Positions 6,946 through 14,129 of a stretch of 14,129 nucleotides of DNA are shown piece by piece; within the stretch, counting starts at the first letter, position 1; each line of letters begins with the position of its first letter. The position numbers and the translations under genes are program-made. This stretch comes from an uncultured Erysipelotrichaceae bacterium (GTDB taxonomy: Bacteria > Bacillota_I > Bacilli_A > Erysipelotrichales > Coprobacillaceae): positions 1 to 14,129 of the forward strand of contig CALDMQ010000102.1 in assembly GCA_937917505.1 (NCBI GenBank). Direction: 5' to 3'. The notes under the pieces are model-generated. The model did not search any database and was not told where the DNA came from. It was given only the letters and a program-made list of their open reading frames with translations.

Positions 6946-7682
6946 AATTGTTTCACCAACTTTTCTTGATTGATTGTTTTTTCTACTTGCTTTCCTTGTT
7001 CATGTAAAGCTTTCGATATTTTATAAGCAAATGGAATATCTAAAGACAATAATTTCATTTGTTCTTCTTTCATTAATACATCTTCCGGTTTTCCTTGATC
7101 TAAGATATGTCCATGATTTAATAAGATAACTTCATCAGACAATGCTGCTTCTTCTATATCATGGGTAATAGACAGAATTGTCATATTTTTATCTTTGTTT
7201 AATTGATGAACGAGTTCGTTCATTTCATTTCTCCCACGTGGATCAAGCATACTTGTTGCTTCATCTAAAATAATAATAGAAGGTGACATAGCTAAAATTC
7301 CTGCAATCGCAACTCTTTGCTTTTGACCACCAGAGAGTTTCGTAGGTTCGTGATCTAAGAAATCTTTCATTCCTACTTTTGATGCATATTCGTTAATAAT
7401 ATCGTCCATCAATTTAGGATCAACACACATATTTTCAAGTCCAAATGCAATATCATCACGTACAGTTGCACCAATAAATTGATTATCAGGATTTTGAAAA
7501 ACAATAGAAACAAGCTTCCTTATATCCATAACTAATTTAGCAATCGTACTTTTTCCACTTCCGTTATGTCCTAATATTGTTGTATATGATCCTTTTTGTA
7601 TATGAAAAGATATATGATCTATTGTTTTAGCATTATCTTCATATTCGAATGTTAAATCTTTAACTTCTATGATTTTCTCCAT
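6921..7682 (-). CDS. ecfA1: Energy-coupling factor ATP-binding protein EcfA1, with an internal in-frame deletion
   Basis: The protein has 253 residues; EcfA1 is usually about 280. Motifs present are Walker A GHNGSGKST (38-46), Q-loop Gln63 in VFQNPDNQFIGATV (the EcfA1 hallmark), signature LSGGQ (116-120), Walker B IIILDE (136-141), SMLDP and switch His174 in ITHD. The segment normally found between the Walker A helix and the RKxxxIVFQ strand, holding the PxSGxIxVDG turn, is missing: residue 52 runs straight into DIRKLVSIVFQ. Lys44 to Gln63 is 19 residues, against 46 in EcfA2. The frame is intact, so this is a clean deletion of roughly 70-80 nt at about 7526/7527. Folding or ATP binding may be impaired. 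I chose ATG 7682 (GGAGGAAG upstream); the in-frame ATG at 7733 coincides with the -35 box and cannot be on the transcript. Confidence 0.92.
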   Translation of the reverse strand: MEKIIEVKDLTFEYEDNAKTIDHISFHIQKGSYTTILGHNGSGKSTIAKLVMDIRKLVSIVFQNPDNQFIGATVRDDIAFGLENMCVDPKLMDDIINEYASKVGMKDFLDHEPTKLSGGQKQRVAIAGILAMSPSIIILDEATSMLDPRGRNEMNELVHQLNKDKNMTILSITHDIEEAALSDEVILLNHGHILDQGKPEDVLMKEEQMKLLSLDIPFAYKISKALHEQGKQVEKTINQEKLVKQLCQLHSKK

Positions 7683-7704
7683 GCTGCTTCCTCCAAGTAT
7701 TTCA

Positions 7705-7733
7705 ATTTTATTATGATTAACATCACTTGTCAA
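7705..7733 (-). promoter_or_regulatory. Sigma-A promoter of the ecfA1-ecfA2-ecfT-truA-PHP operon
   Basis: A perfect TTGACA (7733-7728), a 17-nt spacer, and TAAAAT (7710-7705). Transcription would start near 7698, leaving a leader of about 16 nt that holds only the ribosome site, so no leader riboswitch controls this transporter operon. It follows the rplQ terminator. Confidence 0.88.
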
Positions 7734-7797
7734 TCACTATTCTTGACGTTCCTTAAACCTAAGTATTTATTATATACCTTAATGATTCTTTGACAAA

Positions 7798-7834
7798 TAA
7801 AAAAGTAATGATGAATGTGTTTAATCATCATTAC
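7798..7834 (-). terminator. Rho-independent terminator of the ribosomal protein operon, after rplQ
   Basis: A 10-bp stem, GTAATGATGA (7805-7814) with TCATCATTAC (7825-7834), has a 10-nt loop. On the minus strand TTTTTTATTTG follows directly. It sits 10 nt after the rplQ stop codon and separates the ribosomal cluster from the ECF operon. Confidence 0.9.
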
Positions 7835-7844
7835 CTTTTCGTTC

Positions 7845-8207
7845 TTAGAATAAACCAATAATAGCCATTGGTGCATTATCACCTTTACGGTTATAAGTTT
7901 TTAATACACGAGTGTATCCACCATTTTTGTCTGCATATTTAGGTGCAACTTCTTCAAATAATTTTTGAACAGCAGTTTTTCCTGTAGCAGGATCAACAAC
8001 ATTTTGTAAAACTTCTGCTGCTTGTCTTCTTGCATGTAAATCTCCACGTTTTCCTAAAGTGATTAATTCATCAACGATAGAACGAACTTCTTTAGCTCTT
8101 GTAGCTGTTGTTTCGATTTTTCCATACATGATAACATCTGTAGCTAAGTTACGTAACATTGCCTTTCTATGAGATGATACACGCCCTAATTTTCTGTTTT
8201 GTGCCAT
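7845..8207 (-). CDS. rplQ: Large ribosomal subunit protein bL17
   Basis: The 120-residue protein matches bL17 throughout: MAQNRKLGRVSSHRKAMLRN at the start, the KIETTATRAKEVR segment, and the C-terminal GYTRVLKTYNRKGDNAPMA. It binds 23S rRNA near the peptide exit tunnel. It is the last gene of the alpha cluster, 30 nt after rpoA, and is followed by a strong terminator. The GAAGGAG ribosome site sits about 11 nt from the ATG, slightly farther than usual. Confidence 0.98.
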   Translation of the reverse strand: MAQNRKLGRVSSHRKAMLRNLATDVIMYGKIETTATRAKEVRSIVDELITLGKRGDLHARRQAAEVLQNVVDPATGKTAVQKLFEEVAPKYADKNGGYTRVLKTYNRKGDNAPMAIIGLF

Positions 8208-8237
8208 AGATTAGTGCTCCTTCCAATATTTTTAAGA

Positions 8238-9182
8238 CTAGTCGATAGGTTTAAATCCTAATCCTAATTCAACTAATTTTTCTTTTACTTCTTTTAAAGA
8301 TTTCTTACCTAAGTTTCTGACTTTAATCATATCGTCTTCACTCTTAGCAGCAAGTTCTTGAACAGTTTGAATTCCAGCTCTCTTTAAGCAGTTATAAGAA
8401 CGCACTGATAAGTCTAATTCTTCAATAGTCATATCAAGTACCTTATTTCCAGTATCTTGAGGAGCTTCGCTCATCACTTCCATGTTCATTGCCATGTCAG
8501 TTAATTCAACAAACATATTCATATGTTCCACTAAAATCTTAGCAGCTAATGCTAAAGATTCATGTGGTTTAATTGAACCATCAGTTGTGATTTCTAAAGT
8601 CAACTGATCATATTTTGCACTTTGTCCAACACGAGTAGGTTCAACTGCATAAGCCACTTTCACAACTGGTGAATAGATTGAATCGGTAGCAATCACACCA
8701 ATTGTATTGATTAACTTCTTATTTTGATCAGCACTCATATAACCTCTATCTTTATGAGCATACATTTCCATATAGAAGTGTGCTCCTTCAGCCACATGAG
8801 CAATTTCTAAATCATTTGAAATCATTGTCACATTAGATGGACATTGGATATCTGCACCTGTTACAACTGCAGGTCCTTTGACATCAATAATCATTGTAAC
8901 ATCTTCATCACTATCAATTGAAAACACTAATTTTTTAATGTTTAAGATAATTGATGTAACATCTTCAACAACACCATCAACTGCAGAGAATTCATGGATT
9001 GCTCCTTGAACTTTAATCGCATGAACTGCACTACCTGGAATAGATGACAATAACACTCTTCTTAAAGAGTTTCCTAAAGTTGTCCCAAAACCTCTTTCTA
9101 AAGGTTCAACAACGAACTTAGCATAGTTATCAGTTTCATCATATTCTGCGACATTAAAATTTGCTTTTTCAAACTTTTGCAT
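8238..9182 (-). CDS. rpoA: DNA-directed RNA polymerase alpha subunit
   Basis: The 314-residue protein is the platform on which the beta subunits assemble. The N-terminal dimerisation domain (about 1-225) shows FVVEPLERGFGTTLGNSLRR, and the C-terminal DNA- and activator-binding domain (about 245-314) shows the RSYNCLKRAGI helix and NLGKKSLKEVKEKL. I chose the ATG at 9182 with GAGGAGG in front of it. An in-frame GTG at 9197 would put the start codon against the ribosome site itself and add five residues absent from the family. It lies between rpsK and rplQ in the standard order. Confidence 0.98.
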   Translation of the reverse strand: MQKFEKANFNVAEYDETDNYAKFVVEPLERGFGTTLGNSLRRVLLSSIPGSAVHAIKVQGAIHEFSAVDGVVEDVTSIILNIKKLVFSIDSDEDVTMIIDVKGPAVVTGADIQCPSNVTMISNDLEIAHVAEGAHFYMEMYAHKDRGYMSADQNKKLINTIGVIATDSIYSPVVKVAYAVEPTRVGQSAKYDQLTLEITTDGSIKPHESLALAAKILVEHMNMFVELTDMAMNMEVMSEAPQDTGNKVLDMTIEELDLSVRSYNCLKRAGIQTVQELAAKSEDDMIKVRNLGKKSLKEVKEKLVELGLGFKPID

Positions 9183-9222
9183 TATTTCCCTCCTCACTTA
9201 GAAATAAATTCAGTTTACTTCA

Positions 9223-9609
9223 TTAACCACGAGGACGTTTTGGTGGACGACACCCGTTATGTGGAATTGGAGTTACATCGTTGATAGAAGTAACTTCTAA
9301 TCCAGCAGCTTGTAAAGCTCTCACTGCAGCTTCACGTCCTGGTCCAGGACCTTTAACGCATACGTCTACAGTTTTCATTCCATGATCCATTGATGCTTTA
9401 GCAGCTGCTTCTGCAGCCATTTGAGCAGCATATGGAGTAGATTTTCTTGATCCTTTGAATCCTAACGCTCCAGCACTAGACCAAGTTAAAACATTACCAT
9501 GTTCATCAGTAATTGTTACAATAGTATTATTGAAAGTTGAATGAACATGTGCAACACCTTTTGCAATATTCTTTTTTACACGTCTTTTTCCACGAGTTAC
9601 TTTAGCCAT
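9223..9609 (-). CDS. rpsK: Small ribosomal subunit protein uS11
   Basis: The 128-residue protein shows the uS11 core: GVAHVHSTFNNTIVTITD, the FKGSRKSTPYAAQMAAEAAA segment, VKGPGPGREAAVRAL, and the C-terminal DVTPIPHNGCRPPKRPRG. It sits on the platform of the 30S subunit near the 3' end of 16S rRNA. A TAGGAGG site precedes the ATG. It is 14 nt downstream of rpsM. Confidence 0.98.
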   Translation of the reverse strand: MAKVTRGKRRVKKNIAKGVAHVHSTFNNTIVTITDEHGNVLTWSSAGALGFKGSRKSTPYAAQMAAEAAAKASMDHGMKTVDVCVKGPGPGREAAVRALQAAGLEVTSINDVTPIPHNGCRPPKRPRG

Positions 9610-9623
9610 TTTCGTTCAACCTC

Positions 9624-9989
9624 CTATTTCTTCTTACCAGCAATTGGACGAGCTTTACCCTTACGAGTACGAGCGTTTGTTTTAGTTTTTTGTCCACGAA
9701 CTGGTAATCCTTTACGATGACGGATTCCTCTATAACTTCCGATTTCCATTAAACGTTTGATGTTTAATGCTACGTCTCTACGAAGATCTCCTTCAACTTT
9801 ATATTTTTCTACTTCTTTTCTAATTTTTGTTTCTTCTTCTTCAGTTAAATCTTTAACTCTTGTATCTTCACTAACACCAGTAGCTTTTAAGATTTCTTTA
9901 GCTGTTGTATTTCCAATACCATAAATATAAGTTAAAGAAACTACCACACGTTTATCACGTGGGATATCAACACCTGCTATACGAGCCAT
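9624..9989 (-). CDS. rpsM: Small ribosomal subunit protein uS13
   Basis: The 121-residue protein begins with MARIAGVDIPRDKRVVVSLT and contains YGIGNTTAKEIL (an HhH-like helix pair) and SYRGIRHRKGLPVRGQKTKT, ending in a basic tail that reaches the decoding site and the P-site tRNA. It sits in the 30S head. The ribosome site is TAGGAGGAG, and the gene is 14 nt from rpmJ. Confidence 0.98.
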   Translation of the reverse strand: MARIAGVDIPRDKRVVVSLTYIYGIGNTTAKEILKATGVSEDTRVKDLTEEEETKIRKEVEKYKVEGDLRRDVALNIKRLMEIGSYRGIRHRKGLPVRGQKTKTNARTRKGKARPIAGKKK

Positions 9990-10003
9990 TGTTTCTCCTC
10001 CTA

Positions 10004-10117
10004 TTAACCTTGTCTTTGTTTATGTTTTGGGTTTTCACAGATTACCATGACTTTACCCTTACGTCTAATTACTCTGCATTTATCGCAGATTGGTTTTACA
10101 GATGGTCTTACTTTCAT
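10004..10117 (-). CDS. rpmJ: Large ribosomal subunit protein bL36
   Basis: This 37-residue gene starts MKVRPSVKPICDKCRVIRRK and ends with ENPKHKQRQG. Cys11, Cys14, Cys27 and His32 form the zinc ribbon, so this is the zinc-binding form rather than the cysteine-free paralogue. A perfect AAGGAGGT ribosome site precedes the ATG. It occupies its standard place between infA and rpsM. Confidence 0.98.
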   Translation of the reverse strand: MKVRPSVKPICDKCRVIRRKGKVMVICENPKHKQRQG

Positions 10118-10146
10118 CTTTTTTTACCTCCTTGCGGGTATTTTCT

Positions 10147-10368
10147 TTATTTGTGTCTGAATGTAATTCGCCCACGTGTTAAATCATATGGAGAAATTGC
10201 TACGGTTACTTTATCCCCCGGTAAAATGCGAATGTAATGCATACGGATTTTACCAGAAACGTGAGCCATTATAACCGCTCCATTAGACAATTCTACTTTA
10301 AACATTGCATTTGGTAATGTTTCTAGTACTTTTGCCTCAACTTCAATAACGTCATCTTTTTTTGCCAT
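10147..10368 (-). CDS. infA: Translation initiation factor IF-1
   Basis: The 73-residue protein is a single S1-like OB fold that covers the A site during initiation. MAKKDDVIEVEAKVLETLPN, the AHVSGKIRMHYIRILPGDKV stretch and the C-terminal YDLTRGRITFRHK are diagnostic. The ribosome site is AAAGGGGAG. It lies 14 nt after map; the small KOW-domain gene found here in Bacillus is absent. Confidence 0.98.
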   Translation of the reverse strand: MAKKDDVIEVEAKVLETLPNAMFKVELSNGAVIMAHVSGKIRMHYIRILPGDKVTVAISPYDLTRGRITFRHK

Positions 10369-10382
10369 TGATTAACTCCCCT

Positions 10383-11129
10383 TTACAGTTTTGTTAAAAT
10401 CTCATAACCATCGTCTGTTATAACGATTGTATGTTCATAATGTGCTGCAAGCGTTCTATCTCTTGTTACAACTGTCCAATCATCATCTAAGACATCAACC
10501 TCATGTCCTCCTAAATGAGCCATTGGTTCAATCGCTAAAGTCATACCTGCTTTTAGTCTTGGTCCACGTCCAGGTTTTCCAAAATTTGGAACAGATGGAT
10601 CTTCGTGAACCTTTGATCCAATCCCATGACCAGTATAATCACGAGGAGTTGAACAACCATGACTTTCAAGATATGTCTGTACAGCATGAGATATATCGGA
10701 TAAACGATTGCCAGGCTTCACTTGTGTTAAACCTGCATAAAGTGATTCTTCAGTCACTTTCATTAATCGTGCTGCTTCTTCACTAATTTGACCAACTGCA
10801 TAAGTCCATGCACTATCACCATGATAGCCTTTATAACATGCACCTACATCAACTGAGATTATGTCCCCTTCTTTTAATTTACGATTACTTGGTATTCCAT
10901 GTACAACGACTTCGTTAATAGAAGTACAAACTGCACCTGGAAAACCATATAAATTTAAGAAAGAAGGTGTAGCACCATCAGCTCTGATAATTTTTTCACA
11001 GAACTTATTGATTTCTTGAGTTGTGATACCTGGTTTTATAAAACTCTTAAGTTCTTCATGAACATGAGCAACAATTCTTCCAGCTTCACGCATCAATTCA
11101 ATTTCTCTTTGGTCCTTAGTTACAATCAT
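10383..11129 (-). CDS. map: Methionine aminopeptidase, type I
   Basis: The 248-residue cytosolic metalloprotease removes the initiator methionine from new proteins. The dimetal ligands are Asp94 (SVDVGA), Asp105 (HGDSAWTY), His168 (GHGIG), Glu201 (AIEPM) and Glu232 (YEHTIVIT); His77 in VVVHGIP and His175 are the substrate-handling histidines. It is the short form without an N-terminal SH3-binding extension. Its ATG shares one base with the adk stop (TAATG), and a GGAGGATAA site lies in the end of adk, so the two are translationally coupled. Confidence 0.98.
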   Translation of the reverse strand: MIVTKDQREIELMREAGRIVAHVHEELKSFIKPGITTQEINKFCEKIIRADGATPSFLNLYGFPGAVCTSINEVVVHGIPSNRKLKEGDIISVDVGACYKGYHGDSAWTYAVGQISEEAARLMKVTEESLYAGLTQVKPGNRLSDISHAVQTYLESHGCSTPRDYTGHGIGSKVHEDPSVPNFGKPGRGPRLKAGMTLAIEPMAHLGGHEVDVLDDDWTVVTRDRTLAAHYEHTIVITDDGYEILTKL

Positions 11130-11776
11130 TATTTATCCTCCAAGCTTTTTTCAATGTCTTTAAAGACGTCTTCCATAGGTTGGTCACCATTAATATTAAT
11201 GATTGTACCTTGCATTGTATAATAATCAATTAAAGGTTTTGTTTGTTTGTTATAAGTATCTAATCTTACTTTAACAGCTTCTTCACTTTCATCAGCTCTT
11301 TGGCATAACTTTCCACCACATTTGTCACAAACACCATCTTGTTTTGGTGGATTGAATTCAACGTGGAAAGTTGAACCACAATCTTGACAAGTTCTTCTTC
11401 CAGATAACCTCTTAATTAATTTTTCTTCTGGAATATCAAGATTAATAATAGCATCAATAGTAAAGTTAAATTCCTTTGCGATACTTTCAAGTTCTCTTGC
11501 TTGAACAATAGTTCTAGGGAATCCATCTAAGATAAATCCATTTTCAAAAGTGTTTTCTCCTAAATATTCCCTAACCATTCCAATTGTATAATCGTCTGGT
11601 ACAAGGTGCCCAAATTGCATAAAATACTTAGCAATAACACCATATTTTGTTTGTTCACTTAAAGCTTTTCTGAATAAATCTCCAGTTGAAATTTGTTTTA
11701 AGTTATATTTATTGACAAGTCTGTCTGCTTGAGTCCCTTTACCAGCACCAGGAGGCCCCATTAAAATAATGTTCAT
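11129..11776 (-). CDS. adk: Adenylate kinase, zinc-lid type
   Basis: The 215-residue enzyme interconverts ATP + AMP with 2 ADP. The P-loop is GPPGAGKGT (7-15), the AMP-binding segments are STGDLF and DGFPRT, and the long-form LID carries four cysteines (130, 133, 150, 153) that bind structural zinc, as in Gram-positive bacteria. I prefer the ATG at 11776 because the AAGGAG site is about 8-9 nt away and the protein then starts MNIILMG like its homologues. The ATG at 11782, two codons upstream, is only 3 nt from the site but cannot be ruled out. It lies between secY and map in the normal order. Confidence 0.97.
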   Translation of the reverse strand: MNIILMGPPGAGKGTQADRLVNKYNLKQISTGDLFRKALSEQTKYGVIAKYFMQFGHLVPDDYTIGMVREYLGENTFENGFILDGFPRTIVQARELESIAKEFNFTIDAIINLDIPEEKLIKRLSGRRTCQDCGSTFHVEFNPPKQDGVCDKCGGKLCQRADESEEAVKVRLDTYNKQTKPLIDYYTMQGTIININGDQPMEDVFKDIEKSLEDK

Positions 11777-11799
11777 ATTCATACGCTCCTTTTATTATA

Positions 11800-13101
11800 C
11801 TATTTTCTAATATATCCATGATACTCTTTACGAGTAATCAAAGTTTTGATTTGTTTAGTTGTTTCTAAAGCAACACCTGTTACGATAATCAATCCAGTTC
11901 CTCCTAATGTTAATGAAGCATTAGCAGTTTGTGACCAAATAACTGGTGTTATAATAGGAATTGCTGCAATAATCAATAAGAAGATTGATCCGACAACAGT
12001 AATTCTATTTAGAACTGTACTAATAAATTTTTCTGTATCTATTCCAGTTCTTACACCTGGAATAGAACCACCATTCTTCTTAAGATCTTCACTAATCTTA
12101 TGTGCGTCAATTTGCAGATTAGAATAGAAGAATGCAAATAATACAATCATAATAAGATATAAACAGAAACCAACTGGTTTTTGATAATTTAAGATTGTAT
12201 CAATCATTTTTGTAACATCATTTGATTCCATAAAACTAATAATAGTTCTTGGAGCAGCTAATACAGATGAAGCAAAGATAACTGGCAACACTCCTGCACT
12301 ATTGATTTTAATAGGCATGTGTGTTGAATCTTTTGTACGCATAACTGTATTTGAGTTACTTGCATAAATAATAGGTATCTTTCTTACTGCACCTTCATTA
12401 AATACAACGAAGATAACAATCACAAGATATACAAGGATAAACAATACATACCATAAGATTCCTAGTATTGCTGTTTGTGTTCCTTGATTAAGTTTTACAA
12501 CATTATTGAAAGTTGTAATAAAGTTACTTGGTAAACTAGAAACAATTCCTGTAAAAATTAATAATGATGTTCCATTTCCTACACCTTTTTGTGTAATTTG
12601 ATCACCAATCCACATAGCAAACATACTTCCTGCCATCATAACGATAACAACATAAGCATACGTTGCAAATGATGATGAGTTTAAGATATTGTACCCTTTG
12701 TCAAATGCATATGTTAATGAGCCACCTTGAACAGCAGCTAAGACTAAAGTAACATATCTTGTAACTTTATCTTTCTTCTTCTTACCAGTATTTCCTTCTT
12801 TTTGCCATTGAGTTAAAACTGGGATAACATCCATTGATAACAATTCAATAATGATTGATGCTGTGATGTAAGGGGAAACCCCTAATGAGAAGATAGAGAA
12901 TCTTTCTAACATTCCCCCACCAAGCATATTAATAATTCCTAGAATACCACTATTTGTAGCTCCGGCAGTCAATGCATCCGCATTGATTGAAGGAATTGTA
13001 ATAGCAGCTCCTAAACGGAATACGAAAAGCATTCCTAATGTAAAGATAATTCTATGACGCAATTCACCTTTTTTAAAAACAGTCTTAAAAAAGTTTAACA
13101 T
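11800..13101 (-). CDS. secY: Protein translocase subunit SecY
   Basis: The 433-residue channel subunit of the Sec translocon has about ten hydrophobic spans. The first follows the basic N-terminus (residues about 18-37), the plug region follows with ILGIINMLGGGMLERFSIF, and SLGVSPYITASIIIELL is diagnostic. The large cytosolic loop NEGAVRKIPIIYAS contacts SecA and ribosomes, and GIDTEKFI and the basic tail TRKEYHGYIRK are typical. The start follows the rplO stop after one base (TAAGATG), with a near-perfect GAGGTGATC ribosome site inside the end of rplO. Confidence 0.98.
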   Translation of the reverse strand: MLNFFKTVFKKGELRHRIIFTLGMLFVFRLGAAITIPSINADALTAGATNSGILGIINMLGGGMLERFSIFSLGVSPYITASIIIELLSMDVIPVLTQWQKEGNTGKKKKDKVTRYVTLVLAAVQGGSLTYAFDKGYNILNSSSFATYAYVVIVMMAGSMFAMWIGDQITQKGVGNGTSLLIFTGIVSSLPSNFITTFNNVVKLNQGTQTAILGILWYVLFILVYLVIVIFVVFNEGAVRKIPIIYASNSNTVMRTKDSTHMPIKINSAGVLPVIFASSVLAAPRTIISFMESNDVTKMIDTILNYQKPVGFCLYLIMIVLFAFFYSNLQIDAHKISEDLKKNGGSIPGVRTGIDTEKFISTVLNRITVVGSIFLLIIAAIPIITPVIWSQTANASLTLGGTGLIIVTGVALETTKQIKTLITRKEYHGYIRK

Positions 13102-13102
13102 C

Positions 13103-13543
13103 TTAGATCACCTCAGTTTTTCCACCTACAGCTTCAATAGCAGCGACAGCAGACTTAGAGAATTTATGAGCTTTAACAGTTAAAGCAACTTCTAACTTAC
13201 CGTTACCTAAAACTTTTACTCCGTCTAATTCTTTTTTAACTAATCCACATTCTTTTAATACAGCAACATCTACAACGCTACCTGCTTCAAATTTATTTAA
13301 ATCTTCAACATTAACGATAGCATATTCTACTTTATTAAAATTAGTGAATCCACGTTTAGGTAAACGCATGAATAAAGGTGTTTGTCCCCCTTCAAAACCA
13401 GGTTTCTTTAATCCACCAGATCTTGCTTTTTGACCTTTTTGCCCTTTACCAGCAGTTTTACCAGTTCCAGAGCTTGTTCCACGACCAACACGTTTTCTTT
13501 CTTTACGTGCACCTTCTGTATATTGTAATTCGTGTAGCTTCAT
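13103..13543 (-). CDS. rplO: Large ribosomal subunit protein uL15
   Basis: The 146-residue protein has the typical glycine- and lysine-rich N-terminal extension (RVGRGTSSGTGKTAGKGQKG) that threads into 23S rRNA, then PGFEGGQTPLFMRLPKRGF, and a compact C-terminal domain. TAGGAGGT precedes the ATG. It lies between rpmD and secY as in other Firmicutes. Confidence 0.98.
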   Translation of the reverse strand: MKLHELQYTEGARKERKRVGRGTSSGTGKTAGKGQKGQKARSGGLKKPGFEGGQTPLFMRLPKRGFTNFNKVEYAIVNVEDLNKFEAGSVVDVAVLKECGLVKKELDGVKVLGNGKLEVALTVKAHKFSKSAVAAIEAVGGKTEVI

Positions 13544-13554
13544 TCTTACACCTC

Positions 13555-13746
13555 CTATTTACTTTCTTCTACTTTAACTAGGTGTTCAACAGTTTTAATC
13601 ATACCTTGAATAAATTCATTGTTGACTTTTTCTACTGATTTATTTAACTTTGTTAAACCTAACGCTTTAAGAGTATCCTTTTGATTTTGTTTTGAACCAA
13701 TTGGACTTTTTACAAGCGTAATGATAACTTTATTTTCTTTTGCCAT
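13555..13746 (-). CDS. rpmD: Large ribosomal subunit protein uL30
   Basis: The 63-residue protein shows VIITLVKSPIGSKQNQKDTLKALGL with the uL30 fold pattern, and the C-terminal half is NNEFIQGMIKTVEHLVKVEE. The ribosome site is AGGAGGAG. It is 14 nt after rpsE and 11 nt before rplO. Confidence 0.97.
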   Translation of the reverse strand: MAKENKVIITLVKSPIGSKQNQKDTLKALGLTKLNKSVEKVNNEFIQGMIKTVEHLVKVEESK

Positions 13747-13760
13747 TTCTTACGCTCCTC

Positions 13761-14129
13761 CTATCCGTAAATTTCTTCAACTTTTTTATCTCTTAATTCA
13801 GCAACTTGTTGAGCAGTTTTTAATGCTGCTAAACCTTCCATTGTTGCACGAACCATATTGATTGGAGTTCTTGAACCAATACATTTAGAAAGGATATCAG
13901 AATAACCTGCTAATTCAACAACAGCACGAACAGGTCCTCCAGCGATAATTCCAGTACCTTCAGATGCAGGTCTTAAGAACACATGTCCTGATCCAAATTT
14001 TCCATCAACTTCATGAGGAATAGTTCCATGTACCATTGGTACGTTGATAATATTTCTCTTAGCTGCTTCAGATGCTTTTCTAATAGCATCAGGTACTTCG
14101 TTTGCTTTACCAGTTCCGAATCCAACACG
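13761..14129 (-). CDS. rpsE: Small ribosomal subunit protein uS5 (partial, N-terminus off the right edge)
   Basis: The frame is open from the right edge to the TAG at 13763-13761, giving the last 122 residues of a protein that is usually about 165. The visible part begins RVGFGTGKANEVPDAIRKA, then PMVHGTIPHEV, the HVFLRPASEGTGIIAGGPVR loop and the C-terminal SRTPINMVRATMEGL. An internal ATG at 14036 is not the start, since homology continues to the edge. uS5 guards decoding accuracy on the 30S subunit. Confidence 0.98.
   Translation of the reverse strand, partial: RVGFGTGKANEVPDAIRKASEAAKRNIINVPMVHGTIPHEVDGKFGSGHVFLRPASEGTGIIAGGPVRAVVELAGYSDILSKCIGSRTPINMVRATMEGLAALKTAQQVAELRDKKVEEIYG

Noticed and set aside
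7683..7733. Longer EcfA1 start at 7733
   Set aside because: The codon overlaps the -35 box, lies upstream of the predicted transcript start, and the extra 17 residues are not family-like; ATG 7682 has a proper ribosome site.
7683..7844. Riboswitch or RNA leader ahead of the ECF operon
   Set aside because: The predicted leader is only about 16 nt, and the upstream hairpin is a terminator facing out of rplQ.
9183..9197. GTG start of rpoA at 9197
   Set aside because: The GTG runs into the GAGGAGG ribosome site that serves ATG 9182.

Overview
The window is AT-rich (about one third G+C by eye), and every recognisable gene lies on the minus strand. Gene content and order place it in a low-GC Bacillota (Firmicutes). 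The right part is the end of the spc ribosomal-protein cluster followed by the alpha cluster, and it leads into the general ECF transporter genes and truA, as in Bacillus and its relatives. Strong Shine-Dalgarno sequences and the use of TGA as a stop (ecfT, ecfA2) argue for the standard bacterial code rather than a Mycoplasma-type code. The low GC, the protein style and a glycyl radical enzyme suggest an anaerobic, probably gut-associated member of the Erysipelotrichia; this taxonomic guess is inference.

Layout, read in the direction of transcription (right to left). (1) 14129-7845: rpsE (partial), rpmD, rplO, secY, adk, map, infA, rpmJ, rpsM, rpsK, rpoA, rplQ, tightly packed and closed by a strong hairpin terminator at about 7798-7834. 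(2) 7733-3697: a new sigma-A type promoter drives ecfA1-ecfA2-ecfT-truA-PHP phosphoesterase. All members overlap, with stop/start overlaps of 4 to 25 nt, and a terminator surrounds the stop codon of the last gene. (3) 3669-3038: a monocistronic CDP-alcohol phosphatidyltransferase (pgsA-like) with a textbook promoter and a terminator that begins in its stop codon. (4) 3037-1: a DeoR-family regulator followed 9 nt later by a glycyl radical enzyme of the pyruvate formate-lyase/dehydratase superfamily, which runs off the left edge. No stretch longer than 300 bases lacks a gene.

The first three units are housekeeping: translation, protein secretion, nucleotide balance, initiator methionine removal, RNA polymerase, vitamin/metal uptake, tRNA modification and phospholipid synthesis. 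The fourth is an accessory metabolic unit, probably induced by an unknown substrate.

The most unusual points are: an EcfA1 ATPase that lacks about 23-27 residues between the Walker A motif and the Q-loop; a glycyl radical enzyme that keeps the dehydratase-type Cys/Glu/Asp/His set but has an altered substrate-pocket motif; and its DeoR partner, whose effector-binding loop departs from the family consensus and whose promoter carries three copies of an 8-bp element. I saw no CRISPR array, IS element, tRNA, rRNA or phage gene. I do not think the window contains a clearly new multi-gene system; the deoR-GRE pair is the best candidate for unexplored biochemistry.
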